Part shown: piece by piece, positions 1 to 7,108 of the stretch
Position numbering within the stretch: the stretch's first letter is position 1
Layout: each line of letters starts with the position of its first letter
Source of the DNA: Stenotrophomonas sp.
GTDB lineage: Bacteria; Pseudomonadota; Gammaproteobacteria; Xanthomonadales; Xanthomonadaceae
NCBI GenBank assembly: GCA_003510825.1
Contig: DOKO01000369.1
Location: forward strand, 364 to 18,876
Length of the DNA stretch: 18,513 nt
Direction: 5' to 3'
Translations under genes and position numbers: made by a program
Notes under the pieces: model-generated
The model's database searches: none
What the model was told of the DNA's origin: nothing
Seen by the model: the letters and a program-made list of their open reading frames with translations, nothing else

Positions 1-128
1 GTGGCCAGCGGTGCGGCCACCATGAAGATGATCAGCAGCACCAGCATCACGTCGATGAAGGGCGTGACGTTGATCTCGTGCGCTTCTTCGGGCGTGTCGT
101 CGCGGTCGGATGCGGTCCTGATCGCCAT
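1..128 (-). CDS. exbD: ExbD, TonB-system energy transducer (N-terminal part, cut by window edge)
   Basis: Only the first 42 codons are in the window. The protein begins MAIRTASDRDDTPEEAHEIN and continues VTPFIDVMLVLLIIFMVAAP. This is the classic ExbD/TolR start: a short charged cytoplasmic tail, then one transmembrane helix with the conserved Asp in the FIDVMLVLL motif that conducts protons. ExbD works with ExbB in the inner membrane to turn proton motive force into TonB movement, which opens outer-membrane TonB-dependent receptors. The ATG directly abuts the exbB stop (TGAATG), so the two are translationally linked. A tonB gene may follow outside the window. Belonging to the TonB system rather than TolQR is inferred from the neighbouring heme genes. 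Confidence 0.93.
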   Translation of the reverse strand, partial: MAIRTASDRDDTPEEAHEINVTPFIDVMLVLLIIFMVAAPLA

Positions 129-857
129 TCAATGCACCGCACGCAGGGCGCTGGCCGGTGCACGCGTGGCGGCACGGTCCAGGTCGCGCGAGACCAGCTG
201 CTGCACGGCCGCCGAGAGATCGCCGAGCAGGCCACGCAGGCCGGCCAGCACGCGGCTGAAATGGTTGTAGACCAGCACTGCCGGAATCGCTGCGACCAGG
301 CCCAGCGCGGTGGCCAGCAGCGCCTCAGCGATGCCGGGTGCGACCACGGCCAGGTTGGTGGTGTTGCTATGGGCGATGCCGATGAAGCTGTTCATGATGC
401 CCCACACGGTGCCGAACAGGCCCACGAACGGCGCCACCGCCCCGATGCTGGCGAGCACGCCGATGCCACGTCGCTGCACGCGGGCGGTCTCCAGTTCCAG
501 CCGGTCCAGGCGCGAAGCGACGCGTTCCTTGATGCCGTCGCGGCTGTCCAGATCCTGCGACAGGCGCAGTTCGCTGCGCGCCGCGTGCAGCATCGCCGCA
601 GCGGTGCCTCCGGCGAGCGCGGCATCCGCATCTTCAGCCGGCAGGCTCGGCGTCTCCAGCAGCCGCGCACGTGCCGCACGCAGCGCGCGCGCCTGCCGTG
701 ACAACTCCCAGCCCTTGGCCAGCAGCACGGTCCAGGTGGCCAGCGAGGCGACGGCCAGCGCGATCATCACGGCTTTGACCACCACGTCGGCGGCCAGGTA
801 CATGCCCCACGGAGTGAGGGCGGGAGCGGCCAGGGGCGCGAGGTCAGCAGGCAGCAT
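129..857 (-). CDS. exbB: ExbB, MotA/TolQ/ExbB proton channel protein
   Basis: A 242-residue protein from this start. It has a first hydrophobic segment (VVVKAVMIALAVASLATWTV), a long cytoplasmic middle region rich in Ala, Arg and Glu, and two more hydrophobic segments. The first of these lies in the family signature IGAVAPFVGLFGTVWGIMNSF and the other in AEALLATALGLVAAIPAVLVY. This is the MotA/TolQ/ExbB pattern with the usual length (about 240). ExbB forms the pentameric inner-membrane channel around ExbD and powers TonB. The start chosen is the ATG at 857, with a GGA 10 bases upstream; an ATG 15 bases further out (872) is also possible. Either start overlaps the end of the DUF454 gene, so coupling is likely. 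Confidence 0.93.
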   Translation of the reverse strand: MLPADLAPLAAPALTPWGMYLAADVVVKAVMIALAVASLATWTVLLAKGWELSRQARALRAARARLLETPSLPAEDADAALAGGTAAAMLHAARSELRLSQDLDSRDGIKERVASRLDRLELETARVQRRGIGVLASIGAVAPFVGLFGTVWGIMNSFIGIAHSNTTNLAVVAPGIAEALLATALGLVAAIPAVLVYNHFSRVLAGLRGLLGDLSAAVQQLVSRDLDRAATRAPASALRAVH

Positions 858-1308
858 CGTCGGGGGTTCCATCAGAATCGGGAGTAGACGCGCGGCGGCG
901 GGCCGCACGCGTTTCGGCATCGCCCACGTCCACCAGCGGTGTGGGATCAAGCCGTGGTGCCGGCCGGCTCAGCACATAGCCGGCGCTGGCCGCGAAGAAC
1001 AGGCCCACGCCCAGCAGCAGGCGCCAGGAGGGGTGCGCGCCCCAGCAGAACAGGACGAAACCCACGGCCATGCCGGCGCTGGCAAAGGCCTTGCCCTTGC
1101 GCGACACCGCGCCCTGCTCGCGCCACAGGCGCAGCGAGGGGCCATAGCGCGGATGCGCCAGCAGGCGCTGCTCGAACTTCGGCGAACTGCGGGCGAAGCA
1201 GCCCACCGCCAGGATCAGGAAGATGGTGGTGGGCATCACCGGCAGCAGTGCACCGATCACGCCGAGGCCGACCATCAGCCAGCCCAGCGCGAACCAGAGC
1301 CAGCGCAT
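844..1308 (-). CDS. DUF454 (YbaN-like) small inner-membrane protein
   Basis: A 154-residue protein with the DUF454/YbaN pattern. It starts MRWLWFALGWLMVGLGVIGA, followed by LLPVMPTTIFLILAVGCFARSS (family hallmark: L-P-x-x-P-T-T, then C-F-A-R-S-S). An amphipathic stretch follows with the family's R-Y-G-P and W-R-E-x-G-A-V-S-R-K-x-K-A motifs, then two further hydrophobic helices. The molecular function of the family is unknown. The gene lies between heme oxygenase (13-base gap) and exbB (overlap), so a role in heme or iron uptake energetics is a reasonable inference but unproven. The last 35 residues are polar and rich in Asp, Arg and Thr. The ATG at 1308 is chosen because upstream codons overlap heme oxygenase and encode no family sequence. 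Confidence 0.88.
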   Translation of the reverse strand: MRWLWFALGWLMVGLGVIGALLPVMPTTIFLILAVGCFARSSPKFEQRLLAHPRYGPSLRLWREQGAVSRKGKAFASAGMAVGFVLFCWGAHPSWRLLLGVGLFFAASAGYVLSRPAPRLDPTPLVDVGDAETRAARRRASTPDSDGTPDDAAC

Positions 1309-1321
1309 CAGCGGTGGCCGC

Positions 1322-1912
1322 TCATGCGCCGAATTCCACTTCAACGTGGCCGTGCACGCTGCGGAAGGCGGCGTCGGCGGCATCGATCACCTGCTGTTCC
1401 TGCTCGGCCGACAGCGGCACCGCGTCCAGCGCCGCGGTGAACTCGCGCCAATGGCGGGCGGCACCATCCGGGTGCGCGGCCAGGTGGCGGGCACCGAAAT
1501 CGCGGTCCAGGCCCAGCGCGGCGGCCATCTTGTACAGCACGGTGCCGCCCAGGTTTGAGCCTTCGGCCACGTACAGCCAGCCCAGTGCGGCCGGCAGCGG
1601 CAGGTCGGCGGCCAGCGGCGCCATGTCCTGGCCGGGCAGGCTCTGTTCCAGGTCCTGCAGGTCGCTGCGCACCTGCTGCAGGCGGCGGCGTTCATGCAGG
1701 GCCGGCAGCAGTGCGTCCAGCGCAGGGCTGGCATACAGCGCGTCGATGCTGCGGTGGAAGCGGTACTGCACGCGCAGGAAGCGGGCGAAGTTGCCGCGGT
1801 CGGCGAAGATGTCGCCGGCCATGATGCGCTTGTCGAGGGCGCCATGGCTGTCACGGGTGGCGGCCTTCAGGCGCACGCTGCGGCTGTCGTCGGGGGAAGT
1901 TGTCGCGGTCAT
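1322..1912 (-). CDS. hemO: Biliverdin-producing heme oxygenase (HemO/BphO type)
   Basis: A soluble cytoplasmic protein of 196 residues. Heme oxygenase opens heme to biliverdin, CO and iron, using reductant and oxygen. The proximal heme ligand is probably His23 in LKAATRDSHGALD. The distal helix carries the bacterial motif WLYVAEGSNLGGTVLYK (residues about 112-128), whose glycines let the helix kink over heme. The length matches bacterial HemO/BphO proteins. No phytochrome gene is beside it, so iron release is more likely than bilin supply. The start is uncertain: ATGs exist at 1978, 1942 and 1912, none with a clear ribosome binding site. I chose 1912 because family similarity begins shortly after it and a candidate promoter would start transcription near 1978. 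It heads the exbBD cluster. Confidence 0.9.
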   Translation of the reverse strand: MTATTSPDDSRSVRLKAATRDSHGALDKRIMAGDIFADRGNFARFLRVQYRFHRSIDALYASPALDALLPALHERRRLQQVRSDLQDLEQSLPGQDMAPLAADLPLPAALGWLYVAEGSNLGGTVLYKMAAALGLDRDFGARHLAAHPDGAARHWREFTAALDAVPLSAEQEQQVIDAADAAFRSVHGHVEVEFGA

Positions 1913-1983
1913 CGGGGAGTGCCAGGGGGAAGCGTCGATCATGAGACGTGCCACGAGGGGGTTCCCCCAAGACGGCATGCGTC

Positions 1984-2012
1984 GATAATGCAGCTTACCT
2001 TTCCCCTGCCAG
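1984..2012 (-). promoter_or_regulatory. Candidate promoter and Fur half-site for heme oxygenase cluster
   Basis: Reading the minus strand, CTGGCA (2012-2007) and CATTAT (1990-1985) are separated by 16 bases and could be -35 and -10 elements; each matches 4 of 6 consensus bases. The stretch 2002-1984 matches the 19-base Fur consensus at 10 positions, including a perfect CATTATC half. On the plus strand GATAAT at 1984-1989 could equally serve as the -10 of the divergent DUF2789 gene. Iron control of heme oxygenase would be expected, but the site is weak. Confidence 0.35.
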
Positions 2013-2022
2013 GCAGTTTCCG

Positions 2023-2280
2023 ATGATCACCACCGAACCGAGCATGACCAACCTGTTCCTGCAGCTGGGCCTGGATGCCAGCGCCGAGGCCATCGCCGGG
2101 TTCATCGCCCAGCACCAGCTGGCCACGGACGTGGAAGTGACCGACGCCCCGTTCTGGAGCGATGCGCAGCGCCAGTTCCTGGCCGAGTCGCTGCAGGCCG
2201 ATGCGGCCTGGACCACCGTGGTGGACGAGCTGAATGAAGCGCTGCACGAGGAAGCGGTGAAGGCTGCAACCGGGCTGTAA
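2023..2280 (+). CDS. DUF2789 family small protein
   Basis: An 85-residue protein, MITTEPSMTNLFLQLGLDAS onward, with FIAQHQL, FWSDAQRQFLAESLQADAAW and DELNEALH. The pattern 'xxLFxQLGLxxxxxxIxxFIxxH...FWxxAQxxFLxExLxxDAxW...DxLNxxLH' is typical of DUF2789, a family of small, probably cytoplasmic helical proteins of unknown function. The ATG at 2023 is chosen because homology begins right after it; an internal ATG at 2044 would also keep the core. Neither has a strong ribosome binding site. It is divergent from heme oxygenase and convergent with the HasR-like receptor, so it sits inside the heme region, but nothing in it points to heme. Confidence 0.85.
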   Translation: MITTEPSMTNLFLQLGLDASAEAIAGFIAQHQLATDVEVTDAPFWSDAQRQFLAESLQADAAWTTVVDELNEALHEEAVKAATGL

Positions 2281-2295
2281 GCGCGCGGGAAGAAA

Positions 2296-2319
2296 CGCCG
2301 GGCATGGCCCGGCGCTACC
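2296..2319 (-). repeat. SMAG/REP palindrome with GTAG head
   Basis: A perfect 7-base-pair stem (2296-2302 with 2308-2314) and 5-base loop. On the minus strand it is headed by GTAG (2318-2315). This is the layout of the short SMAG repeats known in Stenotrophomonas maltophilia. It lies 15 bases after the DUF2789 stop. Confidence 0.8.
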
Positions 2320-2325
2320 GACGTG

Positions 2326-2368
2326 CCGGGGTCAGAGCCCTTTCCTGCGGAAAGGGATCCGACCCCGG
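2326..2368. terminator. Long hairpin between convergent DUF2789 and receptor genes
   Basis: The outer stem of 8 pairs (2326-2333 with 2361-2368) and inner stem of 8 pairs (2338-2345 with 2349-2356) are joined by a partly paired bulge, with a TGC loop. There is no clear T-tract, so it may be a bidirectional attenuator or an intergenic repeat of the SMAG class, not a canonical terminator. It ends 18 bases before the receptor stop codon. Confidence 0.55.
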
Positions 2369-2386
2369 TTGTTCGTGGATGACCGG

Positions 2387-5302
2387 TCAGTACTTCCAGG
2401 TGATCGCCAGGCGCGCGGTGCGGCCCGGGGCCGGCATCACGCCCAGGGCCAGCGGGTCCAGGTAGTAGCGGTCGGTCAGGTTGTCGACGTTGGCTTCCAC
2501 CGACAGCTGGTCGTTGAAGCTCCAGCTGGCGAACACGTCCACCAGGGTGGTCGGCCGGTACAGCTGCTGGATCGCCGACAGGCCGACGTTCCATTCCTTG
2601 TCCAGCTTGCTGATCGGGCCGGCGTTATGGACCACGCGGGTACCGAAGGTCAGCCGCTCGTCGAACAGGCGCGAGCCGACCGTCAGGTTGACCATGTAGC
2701 GCGGCGGGTTCTGCGTGTTCGAGTACGAACCTTCGAAGCCACCATCGACGCAGTCGGGCGTGTTGGCCAGTTCTTCGATCTTGCGCTGCACGCCATAGGC
2801 ACGACGCTCGGCGGCGATGTCCGGCGCGCAGGTCTTGGCCTTGAAGTAGTAGTGCGCCGACAGGTCGGCGAACAGCTTGCCGCTGTCATAGCTGGACTGG
2901 AACTCCATGCCCGACACCTTGAACTGGTCGACGTTGCGGATCAGGCCGGCCGACAGCGTGCGGTAGTCGCGGGTGATCAGGTCGTCGATACGGGTATCGA
3001 AGTAGGCCAGCTTCAGCGCCAGGCGATCACCGGCAGTGAACAGGTCATGGTGGATGGTGCTGGCGCCCAGTTCCCAGCTGCGCGCACGCTCGGGCTTCAG
3101 TTCGCCCACCGGCTTGGCGGCGGTGAACAGGCCCAGGGTGGTTTCGAAGAGGCTCGGCAGCTTGGTGCCTTCGGCGTACTTCAGGTAGACCATGCTGTCT
3201 TCGCTGAAGCGGAAGGCGACGCTGGCGGTCGGCGAGAACGCGCTGTCGCGGCGGCGGATCGGCTTGGACCAGGTCCAGCTGACCGGCACTTCCAGGTCTT
3301 CGGCAGCATCGGCGTCGTAGAAGTTCCAGCCGCCGATGTCGGCCACCGTGCCACGCTCGTAGGGCGAGGCCAGCAGCGAGGCCTTGGTGAAATCGCCGTT
3401 GGCATCCGGGTACCAGTTCAGCAGCGCGATGCGCTTGGCCCGCCACGACGGCAGGTTCGGGTCGCCGTTGAGCAGTTCGGTATAGCGGTACTGGCCCTGT
3501 ACCTCGTACTTGTCCGGGGTGGCCAGGCGGTTGCGGTCGTGCACGTCCACGCGGTTCCAGCGGCCACCGGCCTGCACTTCCCAATGCTCGTCCGGCGCCC
3601 ACTTCAACGACGCCACGGCGCTGTATTCCTTGCGCTCGGCATTGCGCAGGAAACGGTTGTTGACCAGATCGTCGTGCATGATCGGCGCGGAGCTGCCCGG
3701 CGCGATGTCCTCATCGCTGTAGGACAGGCCGTAATCCAGGGTGAAGCGGCCGGCATCGGTGTCGAAGATCGAGGTGTTGCTGGCATCCAGGCCGAAGCGC
3801 TTCTGCCGCAGCGGGTTACGGTAGGCGTCCTTGTAGCCGGGGTTGCCGCTGAAGCTCGGCGCGTCGTACCACTCGGTGCGGCGGTCGTAGTACCACGGGG
3901 TGATGCCGGTCAGGCTGTTGTACATCACGCTGTCGGTGTCGGTGTACCAGGCGTTGACGCGCAGGTCGATCTTGTCGCTGTCCGGGTTGAAGCGGTAGCG
4001 CGCGCTGTAGCTGTCCATGTCGACGTGGCCCGGGTCCCACTGCGGCACGCGGTCGCGGTCGACGCGGATGATCTGCGAGGCCATGATCTCGCCGGCGGTG
4101 CCTTCATAGCGGCGGTAGCCCAGTTCCAGGGTCTGCACATCGTCGATGCGCCAGGTGCCCTTGAGCAGCGCCGACTTCGAGCGCGCGGAGGTGTTGAAGA
4201 CTTCGGTGCGCGGCGGGTTCAGCGGTGCCAGCGTGCGACGGGTCTGCGGAAAATCGTCGTAGCCGTGCTTGCCGGCGAAGTAGTTGCCGTTGTCGCGGTA
4301 CGCGTAGGCCGCGACCAGGTCGAAGTTGTCCCAGTGCTTGGCAGCGGCGACGTTGAAGAACTGGCTGCCGGTGGCGCTGCGGTCGCTGCGCGGTGCGGCG
4401 TCGTAACCGGGCAGGTTGTTGGCACTGCCGTTGGCGAGGCCGCCACGCACGCGCACGCCGACGTCGCGGCCCTCGCGCAGGACGTCATCGACGTTCAGCG
4501 TTTCCATTTCCACCACGCCGCCGATGCCGCCGGACGCATTGGCCTGCAGGCTCGGGCCCTTGGTGATGGTCAGCCGGGAGATCAGGTCCGGGTCCAGGTA
4601 AGTGCGCTGCGACTGGCCGGCATAGCCACGGTAGGTGTCCATGCTGGACTGGCCGCCGTCGATGATGACCGGCACGCGGCTCTGCCCCTGGATGCCGCGG
4701 ATGTTGACGTCGAAGCCGTTGCCGACGCGCGGGTCGCCAGCGGTGACGCCGGCCACGCCCTTGACGATGTCGCCGTTGGAGGTGCCGCGGAAACGCTCCA
4801 GCTGGGTGCGGTTGATCGTGGTGCTCGAACCGACGCTGCGATAGGTGTCGAGCAGCCGTGCTTCGTCGCTGACCGCGCCGCCTTCGATGTGCTCGCCGGA
4901 CACGCTGAGCGTATCGGTGACGATGACGCCGCTGCCGGCCTGGGCCGGCGCTGCTTCCAGGGTGACCGCATCGCTGCCGACGCGGCGTGCGACCAGGCCA
5001 CTGCCCTGCAGCAGGCGCGACAGCGCATCACTGGGCGACAGCGTGCCACTGACCGCCTGCGAGGTGACACCGTTGCCGAGCGTGGCCGGGTAGGCCACCT
5101 GCACGCCGGACTGGCGCATGTAGGTGCGCAGCGCGGCATCCAGCGGCTGGGCAGGAATGTCGAAGCGCAGCAGGGCCGCGGCTGCGGTGGTGCTGGACTG
5201 GGCCAGAACGGTCGGCGCGGTGCCGGCCAGGCCAGCGGCAAGCAGGGCGATGCACAGACGGGACGGGCGCAGTGCGCGGCCCGGACGACGGAAGTCGGAC
5301 AT
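2387..5302 (-). CDS. TonB-dependent outer-membrane receptor with STN signalling domain, HasR-like (heme)
   Basis: A 971-residue precursor. Residues 1-34 form a signal peptide (cleavage near TVLA-Q). Residues about 45-117 are an STN domain (LRFDIPAQPLDAALRTYMRQ onward), which sends occupancy signals to a FecR-type partner. A TonB box probably lies near 124-133. The plug is at about 155-270, with GDIVKGVAGV, NIRGIQGQ and GGIGGVVEMETLN. The rest is a long beta-barrel ending in an aromatic residue (ITWKY). NVDNLTDRYYLDPL followed by MPAPGRTAR resembles the C-terminus of HasR-type heme receptors. Together with the sigma/anti-sigma pair upstream and heme oxygenase nearby, heme or a heme carrier is the most likely ligand, though this is not proven by the sequence. 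The ATG at 5302 has an AGG 6 bases upstream. Confidence 0.87.
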   Translation of the reverse strand: MSDFRRPGRALRPSRLCIALLAAGLAGTAPTVLAQSSTTAAAALLRFDIPAQPLDAALRTYMRQSGVQVAYPATLGNGVTSQAVSGTLSPSDALSRLLQGSGLVARRVGSDAVTLEAAPAQAGSGVIVTDTLSVSGEHIEGGAVSDEARLLDTYRSVGSSTTINRTQLERFRGTSNGDIVKGVAGVTAGDPRVGNGFDVNIRGIQGQSRVPVIIDGGQSSMDTYRGYAGQSQRTYLDPDLISRLTITKGPSLQANASGGIGGVVEMETLNVDDVLREGRDVGVRVRGGLANGSANNLPGYDAAPRSDRSATGSQFFNVAAAKHWDNFDLVAAYAYRDNGNYFAGKHGYDDFPQTRRTLAPLNPPRTEVFNTSARSKSALLKGTWRIDDVQTLELGYRRYEGTAGEIMASQIIRVDRDRVPQWDPGHVDMDSYSARYRFNPDSDKIDLRVNAWYTDTDSVMYNSLTGITPWYYDRRTEWYDAPSFSGNPGYKDAYRNPLRQKRFGLDASNTSIFDTDAGRFTLDYGLSYSDEDIAPGSSAPIMHDDLVNNRFLRNAERKEYSAVASLKWAPDEHWEVQAGGRWNRVDVHDRNRLATPDKYEVQGQYRYTELLNGDPNLPSWRAKRIALLNWYPDANGDFTKASLLASPYERGTVADIGGWNFYDADAAEDLEVPVSWTWSKPIRRRDSAFSPTASVAFRFSEDSMVYLKYAEGTKLPSLFETTLGLFTAAKPVGELKPERARSWELGASTIHHDLFTAGDRLALKLAYFDTRIDDLITRDYRTLSAGLIRNVDQFKVSGMEFQSSYDSGKLFADLSAHYYFKAKTCAPDIAAERRAYGVQRKIEELANTPDCVDGGFEGSYSNTQNPPRYMVNLTVGSRLFDERLTFGTRVVHNAGPISKLDKEWNVGLSAIQQLYRPTTLVDVFASWSFNDQLSVEANVDNLTDRYYLDPLALGVMPAPGRTARLAITWKY

Positions 5303-5437
5303 GGGAAACCTGTGAGGGGAACGGAGCCGCGGGCGCGGCGTCATCCGCGCAGGCGCGGACACAGCGACGTACGTGGCGGCGGCGGGTACGTTCGTGGGGT
5401 AAGACGAATGGGGTGGTTGGAACCCCAAGGTGAATTC

Positions 5438-5461
5438 ATCCACGCATGGCGTGGATCTACC
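5438..5461 (-). repeat. SMAG/REP palindrome overlapping the end of the FecR-like gene
   Basis: The stem 5438-5444 pairs perfectly with 5450-5456 around a 5-base loop, with GTAG (5460-5457) at the head on the minus strand. The TAG inside this GTAG is the stop codon of the FecR-like gene. The hairpin lies in the leader before the receptor gene, where it could stabilise upstream mRNA or uncouple expression. Confidence 0.8.
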
Positions 5462-6422
5462 GGTGGACGATGGCCACGCCCAACGGCAGGCGGGTGACCT
5501 GCAGGCCGGCGGTCGCGGCCAGCGCATCGAGTGCCTGTTCCGGCTGGTCGATGCGCAGCGCCGCGCTGACCGCCGGCAGGCGCGACAGGTCACCGCGCAC
5601 GAACGTCGGGCCACGGCGATAGCGCCCCACTTCCTGCACGGCCTCGGCCACGGCGGTTTCGTCCAGCAGCAGCTCACCCTGGCGCCAGGCGCCGACGCGG
5701 TCGGCCGCCACGTCGGCCAGGCGGGTCACGCCGCTGTGCGCGCCGTAGCTCGCACGCTGCCCCACCTGCAGGTAGGTCCAGCCGCCATCCACCGGATTGG
5801 CCACGCGCACACGGCCCTGCCCCACTTCGGTTTCCACCGAGTCGTCGAGGCGGGCCACGGTGAACGCGGTGGAGATGTCTTCGACCACGCCGTTGCCGGC
5901 GGCCACGCTGAAGCGTCGCTGCGCATCGGCCGTCACCTCGAACCAGGCACGCCCCTGCAGCAGCTCGATGCGGCGCGCGTGTGCATCGAAGTGCACGGCG
6001 ATGGCGCTGTCAGCATCAAGCACCGCGCGGCTGCCATCGGGCAACTGCACCGCCTGCACCTGGTGGTTGCTGCGATGGTCGGCCTGCAGCCGCAGCCATG
6101 CATCGGGTGCGGTCACCAGCAGCGCCACAGCCGCCGCGGCGGCGGCCGCCCAGTGCAGGCGACGCTGGCGGGGACGCGCACGCGCGCGAAGCGGGGAATG
6201 CGGTGTGGCGGTGACCGATGCCACCGGTGCCGGCGCAAGGCTGCGCCACAGGCGCCGCTCGTGCTCAAAGGCACGGCGATGCCCCGGCTGTGCCAGCCAT
6301 GCCTCGAAGTCCCGCATGCGCGCATCGCTGTGCTCGCCGGAGGCCAGGAACACGATCCAGTCCCGGGCCTGTTCGGCCACGGGGTCGTCTGCGCGGGCGC
6401 TGGAAGGGGAATGCGGGCTCAT
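5457..6422 (-). CDS. FecR-family anti-sigma factor / signal transducer
   Basis: A 321-residue single-pass inner-membrane protein. Residues about 12-62 are the cytoplasmic DUF4880-type sigma-binding domain (AEQARDWIVFLASGEHS, then FEAWLAQPGHRRAFEHERRLW). An Ala-rich transmembrane helix lies at about 90-110. The periplasmic FecR domain follows (VQLPDGSRAVLDADSAIAVH, GRAWFEVTADAQRRFSV, STAFTVARLDD, EVGQGRVRV), then a C-terminal part that contacts the receptor's STN domain in known relatives. It holds the ECF sigma factor until the receptor is occupied. The gene lies 103 bases after the sigma gene and 154 bases before the receptor. Start at ATG 6422; upstream codons to 6482 are open but look non-coding. 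Confidence 0.92.
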   Translation of the reverse strand: MSPHSPSSARADDPVAEQARDWIVFLASGEHSDARMRDFEAWLAQPGHRRAFEHERRLWRSLAPAPVASVTATPHSPLRARARPRQRRLHWAAAAAAAVALLVTAPDAWLRLQADHRSNHQVQAVQLPDGSRAVLDADSAIAVHFDAHARRIELLQGRAWFEVTADAQRRFSVAAGNGVVEDISTAFTVARLDDSVETEVGQGRVRVANPVDGGWTYLQVGQRASYGAHSGVTRLADVAADRVGAWRQGELLLDETAVAEAVQEVGRYRRGPTFVRGDLSRLPAVSAALRIDQPEQALDALAATAGLQVTRLPLGVAIVHR

Positions 6423-6525
6423 CGGCTGGCAGGCGGTCGCGGTCAGGCGCGGTGGAAAGGACGGGACCGCAGTGCGGCCCATGGATCAAGACGTTTGAAG
6501 CGCAGCGGGCCCCAAGGGCGATCGA

Positions 6526-7026
6526 TCATCGGCCCTCGCGGGCCCAGGCCAACCGTGCCAGGGCGCTGCGTACGTGGTTCTCCACCGTGGTCACCGAGAC
6601 GCCCAGCCGGCGCGCGATCTCGGCCTGGGTCAGGCCCTGCAGCCGGTTGAGGCGGAAGATGCTGCGGGTCGGCTCGGGCAGGTGCCCGGCCGCGTCCAGC
6701 ACCCGCTGCAGCTCGTCCTGGGCCATCACCTGTTCCTCGGTGGACACCTCGTCCTCCTCTTCCCACAGGTAGTGCTCGGCCAGCAGGCGGTTGCGCCGCG
6801 TCGACTCGCGGCCATGATCGGTGGCCAGGTTGATCGCCAGGCGGTACAGGTAGGCCCGCGGGTTGTCGATGCTCTGCTGGTTGTCGACGCCACGGGCCTT
6901 GAACCAGACCGCCTGGATCACGTCCTCGGCACCACTGTCGCCGCCCAGGATGCGCTGCACCCGGCGCAGCAGCGCCGGCCGTTCGCGGATCAGCAGTTCG
7001 GTGAGGGTGGCGGCATTGGAAGGCAT
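6526..7026 (-). CDS. ECF RNA polymerase sigma factor, FecI type
   Basis: A 166-residue cytoplasmic sigma factor. Region 2 spans about residues 8-75, with DSGAEDVIQAVWFKARGVDN and NPRAYLYRLAINLATDHGRE, the standard core-binding and -10 recognition segments of FecI-type factors. Region 4 spans about 115-160 (LPEPTRSIFRLNRLQGLTQA, then EIARRLGVSVTTVENHVRSA), a helix-turn-helix for -35 binding. Length is normal. It should direct transcription of the receptor gene when released by the FecR-like protein. Its promoter carries a Fur box, so it would be made when iron is low. The ATG at 7026 has no strong ribosome binding site, but the family alignment supports it. Confidence 0.95.
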   Translation of the reverse strand: MPSNAATLTELLIRERPALLRRVQRILGGDSGAEDVIQAVWFKARGVDNQQSIDNPRAYLYRLAINLATDHGRESTRRNRLLAEHYLWEEEDEVSTEEQVMAQDELQRVLDAAGHLPEPTRSIFRLNRLQGLTQAEIARRLGVSVTTVENHVRSALARLAWAREGR

Positions 7027-7058
7027 GCGCGAGGACGGGACGGACGGGGGCGGCGCGC

Positions 7059-7087
7059 ATGCTACTCCGTAAATGCGAATCAGTCAC
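7059..7087 (-). promoter_or_regulatory. Fur box overlapping the promoter of the ECF sigma gene
   Basis: On the minus strand GTGACT (7087-7082) and TAGCAT (7064-7059) lie exactly 17 bases apart; each matches 4 of 6 consensus -35 and -10 bases. The 19 bases 7069-7087 match the Fur consensus at 12 of 19 positions (count by eye) and cover the -35 and most of the spacer, an ideal position for repression by iron-loaded Fur. The predicted transcript start leaves about 25 bases before the sigma ATG. Confidence 0.7.
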
Positions 7088-7108
7088 GTTTGCGTATGAT
7101 CGGTCTCC

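Noticed and set aside
2369..5497. A 1042-residue open frame on the plus strand opposite the HasR-like receptor
   Set aside because: It is antisense to a clear receptor gene. Its sequence is low-complexity Ala, Val, Gly, Gln and Arg with no domain, signal or ribosome binding site, as expected from GC-rich codon use on the other strand.
5303..5677. Upstream extension of the receptor frame by 125 residues
   Set aside because: The extension overlaps the FecR-like gene and the SMAG repeat. The ATG at 5302 is followed directly by a good signal peptide and has a ribosome binding site.
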